DNA of 64,000 nt from Rhodospirillaceae bacterium (lineage in GTDB: Bacteria > Pseudomonadota > Alphaproteobacteria > Rhodospirillales > Rhodospirillaceae), in NCBI GenBank assembly GCA_947476925.1, contig CANJSF010000011.1, positions 56,860 to 120,859 on the forward strand, in the 5' to 3' direction. The position numbers and the translations under genes were made by a program. A model generated the notes under the pieces. That model did not search any database. It saw only the letters and a list, made by a program, of their open reading frames with translations, and was not told the origin of the DNA. Positions 61,757-64,000 of this stretch are shown piece after piece (the first letter of the stretch is position 1; each line of letters begins with the position of its first letter).

Positions 61757-62412
61757 TAGAGTATTGGCTTATTGTCGGCAGCGTGCTGAGGCATCTTTTC
61801 CAACGAATCCAACATTCCCGGCCCGGCATGTGGCTGAGCCGGTTTTAGGGGCGAGAACGAGAAGGCCCGCGATAGGAAGAACGACGTGCACCAAATGTAG
61901 GTGTTCTGAGGGCCATACCCGATCATATCGACTTGGATAAAATCCTTCTGACGGTAGAATTCAGTGAGCACTGGATAGCGCTCGGCGTTGTCGAGAATGA
62001 TCATGCCGTTATGAGCGAGAAACCCATGAGAGGCCATGACGCATTCGGCGCGCCAGCGGCCGTCCACAACGATGACATCGTGTGGCGCATTGCGCGCGAC
62101 GGTGCGTACGTAGTCCATTCCTGAGGCGAAGGCTATTTCGGCGTTAGCCGGTGCCAGCGCCCGTGTGCGCTCGCACCAGGCTTGGTCGTGCTCGACAGAA
62201 AAGACCTGCTTCGCGCGGCGCGCCCAATACAGCGTCGACGCGCCGCACCCGTACTCAAATACCTGCTTGTCTGAGAAATTCAGTTGGTCCAGCCAACAGA
62301 TTGCGGGGTAAGTCATCCACGGCACCGGCGCGCCATCTGTCCAAACCGGCTTCTGCTCGGAGATGGTCCGGCCGTGATTGTAGTAGTCCGGCAGATGCGT
62401 GAGATTATTCAT
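61753..62412 (-). CDS. SAM-dependent methyltransferase-like protein
   Basis: A 219-residue class I methyltransferase-fold protein. VFEYGCGASTLYWARRAKQV is the SAM motif I strand-loop-helix, VFSVEHDQAW carries the second acidic strand. HDVIVVDGRWRAECVM is the later strand with Asp. WLDQLNFSDKQVFE precedes it. The substrate is probably a surface glycan or lipid. It follows galE on the same strand after six bases and is therefore in its operon. Confidence 0.82.
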   Translation of the reverse strand: MNNLTHLPDYYNHGRTISEQKPVWTDGAPVPWMTYPAICWLDQLNFSDKQVFEYGCGASTLYWARRAKQVFSVEHDQAWCERTRALAPANAEIAFASGMDYVRTVARNAPHDVIVVDGRWRAECVMASHGFLAHNGMIILDNAERYPVLTEFYRQKDFIQVDMIGYGPQNTYIWCTSFFLSRAFSFSPLKPAQPHAGPGMLDSLEKMPQHAADNKPILY

Positions 62413-62418
62413 GCTATT

Positions 62419-63402
62419 TCAGTCCTCGCCGTTCATCTTAAGGTGCCAGCCCCAGGCATCTTCGATCTGCGACGCGAGATCGGAGCGCTGTGGCACCCAG
62501 CCCAGAATCCGCTGCGCGCGTTGAGAGTCTGCCACAAGCACGGGCGGATCGCCGGCGCGGCGGTTGCCGTGGATCACGGGGATGGATCGCCCAGTAATCT
62601 TGCTGGCCGCATCCACGACCTCACGCACCGAGAATCCGTGGCTGCTGCCGAGGTTGAAGGCCGCGCCGCCGCCGTTGCTCATCGCGTGTCGCCACGCCAG
62701 CAGATGTGCATCGGCGAGATCCGAGACGTGTACATAGTCGCGCACACAAGTGCCGTCCGGCGTCGGATAATCATTGCCATTGATTGTGATTGCGGCGTCG
62801 CGGCCCAGAGCTGCATCCAAGACGCGCGGGATCAGGTGCGTTTCCGGATCATGCCACTCGCCCGTTTCGCCGTCTGGGTCCGCCCCGGCAGCATTGAAAT
62901 AGCGAAGCGCAACCCAGGCGAGGCCACGAGAGTCATGTGCAGCGGCGAGGAGTTGTTCCATCTTCAATTTCGAAGCGCCGTAGGGGTTCAATGGTCGGCA
63001 CGGTTCATCCTCCGAAACCGGCACGCGCGCCGGGGTGCCATAAACGGCCGCGGAACTGGAAACGACAATATTGTTAACGCTTGCCGCCGCCATGGCTTTT
63101 ATCAAACTGGCGGTGCCGCCAACGATATTTTCTTCGTAGAGGTCTGGTTTTTCGACCGATTCGCCGACGAATATAAAAGACGCGAAGTGCATGACAGCCG
63201 TGGGGCGATACTTGTTCATCACCTCGATGAGCCGGTCGCCGTCGTGAATATCTCCGACTTCAAGCGGCCCCCACTTTACGAGCTCGCGATGACCGCGGAT
63301 GAGGCTGTCATAAGTAACCGGAACATGGCCGGCGCGCGCAAGCGCCTTGCACGCATGGCTTCCGACATAGCCCGCACCGCCGGTGATCAAGACTGTTGCC
63401 AT
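62419..63402 (-). CDS. galE: UDP-glucose 4-epimerase
   Basis: A 327-residue short-chain dehydrogenase interconverting UDP-glucose and UDP-galactose. GGAGYVGSHACKALARAG is the NAD site, VVSSSAAVYG supplies the catalytic Ser, and NPYGASKLKMEQ the YxxxK pair. RYFNAAGADPDGETGEWHDPETHLIPRVL is the GalE-type substrate block. GTCVRDYVHVSDLADAHLLA follows. The role is to supply UDP-galactose for the glycan. It is divergent from the truncated methyltransferase gene. The AT-rich 63470-63500 region is a candidate promoter. Confidence 0.95.
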   Translation of the reverse strand: MATVLITGGAGYVGSHACKALARAGHVPVTYDSLIRGHRELVKWGPLEVGDIHDGDRLIEVMNKYRPTAVMHFASFIFVGESVEKPDLYEENIVGGTASLIKAMAAASVNNIVVSSSAAVYGTPARVPVSEDEPCRPLNPYGASKLKMEQLLAAAHDSRGLAWVALRYFNAAGADPDGETGEWHDPETHLIPRVLDAALGRDAAITINGNDYPTPDGTCVRDYVHVSDLADAHLLAWRHAMSNGGGAAFNLGSSHGFSVREVVDAASKITGRSIPVIHGNRRAGDPPVLVADSQRAQRILGWVPQRSDLASQIEDAWGWHLKMNGED

Positions 63403-63539
63403 GAGATCGACTTCTAATGCTCTGTTTGGCCGCGAACGGGATTTTCAGAGGATTGTTCCCTATGCCCTATAGTTAACAAAAAAAAGGACAGCATGCATCT
63501 CTATGTGAGATAATTGAGAGAAACCGTTCCGAGGTCGCC

Positions 63540-63699
63540 GTGAGTCAGTCGCCCACCCAGATCACCCTCAAGAGCACCGTCTCGGCGGACTACGACGAGT
63601 TCTACGATGGCGCCAGCGAATGGCGCGATCTGGGCGCTAAGTTTAAGGCCAGGAACCTTGTCGAGGTCTGCAATCGCGCGGGCTTTAAGCCCCGACGTG
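63540..63699 (+). pseudogene. Methyltransferase-like gene, 5' fragment, interrupted by an IS element
   Basis: A GTG-started frame encodes about 53 residues in the style of glycan-cluster methyltransferases (VSADYDEFYDGASEWRDLG, KFKARNLVEVCNRAG), and would be followed by a SAM motif of the type VLEVGAGxG. Instead the sequence changes at about 63699-63700 into the end of an IS3-family element, and the apparent frame ends a few codons later. It is divergent from galE, so the original cluster included another methyltransferase. The remainder is off the window. Confidence 0.6.
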
Positions 63700-64000
63700 T
63701 GAGCTGCTGCTGGTTTGGTTGACACCCGCTTAAGCTTGTTTCGCCTGTTTTTCGAACTCCATTGGGCTCAAGTATCCCAGCGTCGAATGTCGCCGCTTAG
63801 GGTTATAGAATCTTTCGATGTAATCGAACACATCGGCTTTTGCTTCCTCTCGCGTTATGTATGTTTTGCGAGCAGTTCTCTCGGTTTTCAGGGAAGAGAA
63901 GAAGCTTTCCATCGCTGCATTGTCCCACACGTTACCTGCCCGGCTCATGGAGCAGGTCACGCCGTGATCAGTCATCAGCCGTTGGAACTGCTCGCTGGTG
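63700..64000 (-). mobile_element. IS3-family insertion sequence, right end (partial)
   Basis: The 3' portion of a transposase frame is present with the terminal sequence beginning TGAGCTGCTGCTGG at about 63700. The TGA-type end matches the general IS3 pattern. It lies across the cut methyltransferase gene. The left end, other inverted repeat and target duplication are outside the window. Confidence 0.65.
63730..64000 (-). CDS. IS3-family transposase OrfB, C-terminal part (5' end off window)
   Basis: About 90 codons on the minus strand, open to the right edge. The readable part includes TSEQFQRLMTDHGVTCSMS, GNVWDNAAMESFFSSLKTE (the E of the DDE triad in ESFFSSLK), and YIERFYNPKRRHSTLGYLSP, then EFEKQAKQA at the end. 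This is the integrase core of IS3-family OrfB. The internal ATG at 63975 is not a real start. Confidence in the family is high, and the subgroup is not known. Confidence 0.9.
   Translation of the reverse strand, partial: TSEQFQRLMTDHGVTCSMSRAGNVWDNAAMESFFSSLKTERTARKTYITREEAKADVFDYIERFYNPKRRHSTLGYLSPMEFEKQAKQA

Noticed and set aside
62284..63417. Plus-strand ORF of 377 codons
   Set aside because: It lies antisense to galE and the methyltransferase, both with complete motifs.
1..64000. tRNA, rRNA or CRISPR array
   Set aside because: No cloverleaf-like stretch, rRNA-like sequence or regularly spaced repeats were seen in the intergenic gaps.

Overview
The window is a gene-dense stretch of a Gram-negative chromosome, most probably an alphaproteobacterium. 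The evidence is a plant/alphaproteobacterial-type glutamate-cysteine ligase, the gene order ubiA / rsmE / gshA, ubiquinone genes (ubiA, ubiD), lipid A genes (lpxK, an LpxH-like phosphatase, a DUF374 acyltransferase), a MutL carrying the nicking-endonuclease motifs, and an ornithine decarboxylase / deoxyhypusine-synthase-like pair. GC content looks moderately high. I saw no rRNA, tRNA, CRISPR array or prophage. The only mobile element is a partial IS3-family element at the right edge. The genus cannot be read from this sequence alone.

Layout. 1-9.1 kb: end of a membrane protein, an active/inactive M16 peptidase pair, a RutA-like flavin monooxygenase, pgi, mutL and an unknown Rossmann-like protein. 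9.1-12.3 kb (minus): a lytic transglycosylase, a class I amidotransferase, a RluB-type pseudouridine synthase and rsmD in one overlapping run. 12.4-20.6 kb: tadA, a small exported protein, a DUF2817/M14-like peptidase, purD, a peptide-type ABC binding protein, an alpha/beta hydrolase-fold protein, xseA and an M23 peptidase. 20.6-24.6 kb (minus): lipid A and envelope genes. 24.7-33.8 kb: pmbA, ubiD, a GAF/HD-GYP protein, a GNAT enzyme, ubiA, rsmE, gshA and a chorismate mutase. 33.8-37.8 kb (minus): an operon of an AMP-phosphorylase-like enzyme, a PRPP-synthetase-like enzyme and a beta-CASP metallo-beta-lactamase, which together suggest nucleotide/RNA salvage. It is divergent from a 6-phosphofructokinase.

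38.9-45.6 kb is accessory and catabolic: DUF1838, CrcB, an MBL hydrolase, a membrane protein, an alpha/beta hydrolase, a Rieske oxygenase preceded by a CRP/FNR-like palindrome, a secreted protein and a MAPEG protein. 45.5-48.6 kb is a polyamine unit: a 521-base leader, ornithine/lysine decarboxylase and a DHS-like enzyme, closed by a strong terminator. 48.7-52.3 kb holds a VOC protein, a Tat-exported amine oxidase and two tandem CpcT/CpeT-like proteins. 52.3-57.6 kb holds a ThDP enzyme divergent from a run of nitrilase-fold protein (catalytic Cys missing), FAD-linked oxidase and ketopantoate-reductase-like protein. 57.6-64 kb is a surface-glycan block: a large COG5610-like HAD protein, GT2, FkbM methyltransferase, another methyltransferase, galE and a methyltransferase gene cut by the IS3 element.

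Many neighbours overlap by TGATG- or ATGA-type junctions, which indicates translational coupling. The most interesting points are the three-gene AMP-phosphorylase-like operon, the long leader of the polyamine operon with a basic upstream peptide, the nitrilase-fold protein without its cysteine, and the tandem bilin-lyase-family proteins co-translated with an amine oxidase. All functions are inferred from motifs read by eye, with no database search.
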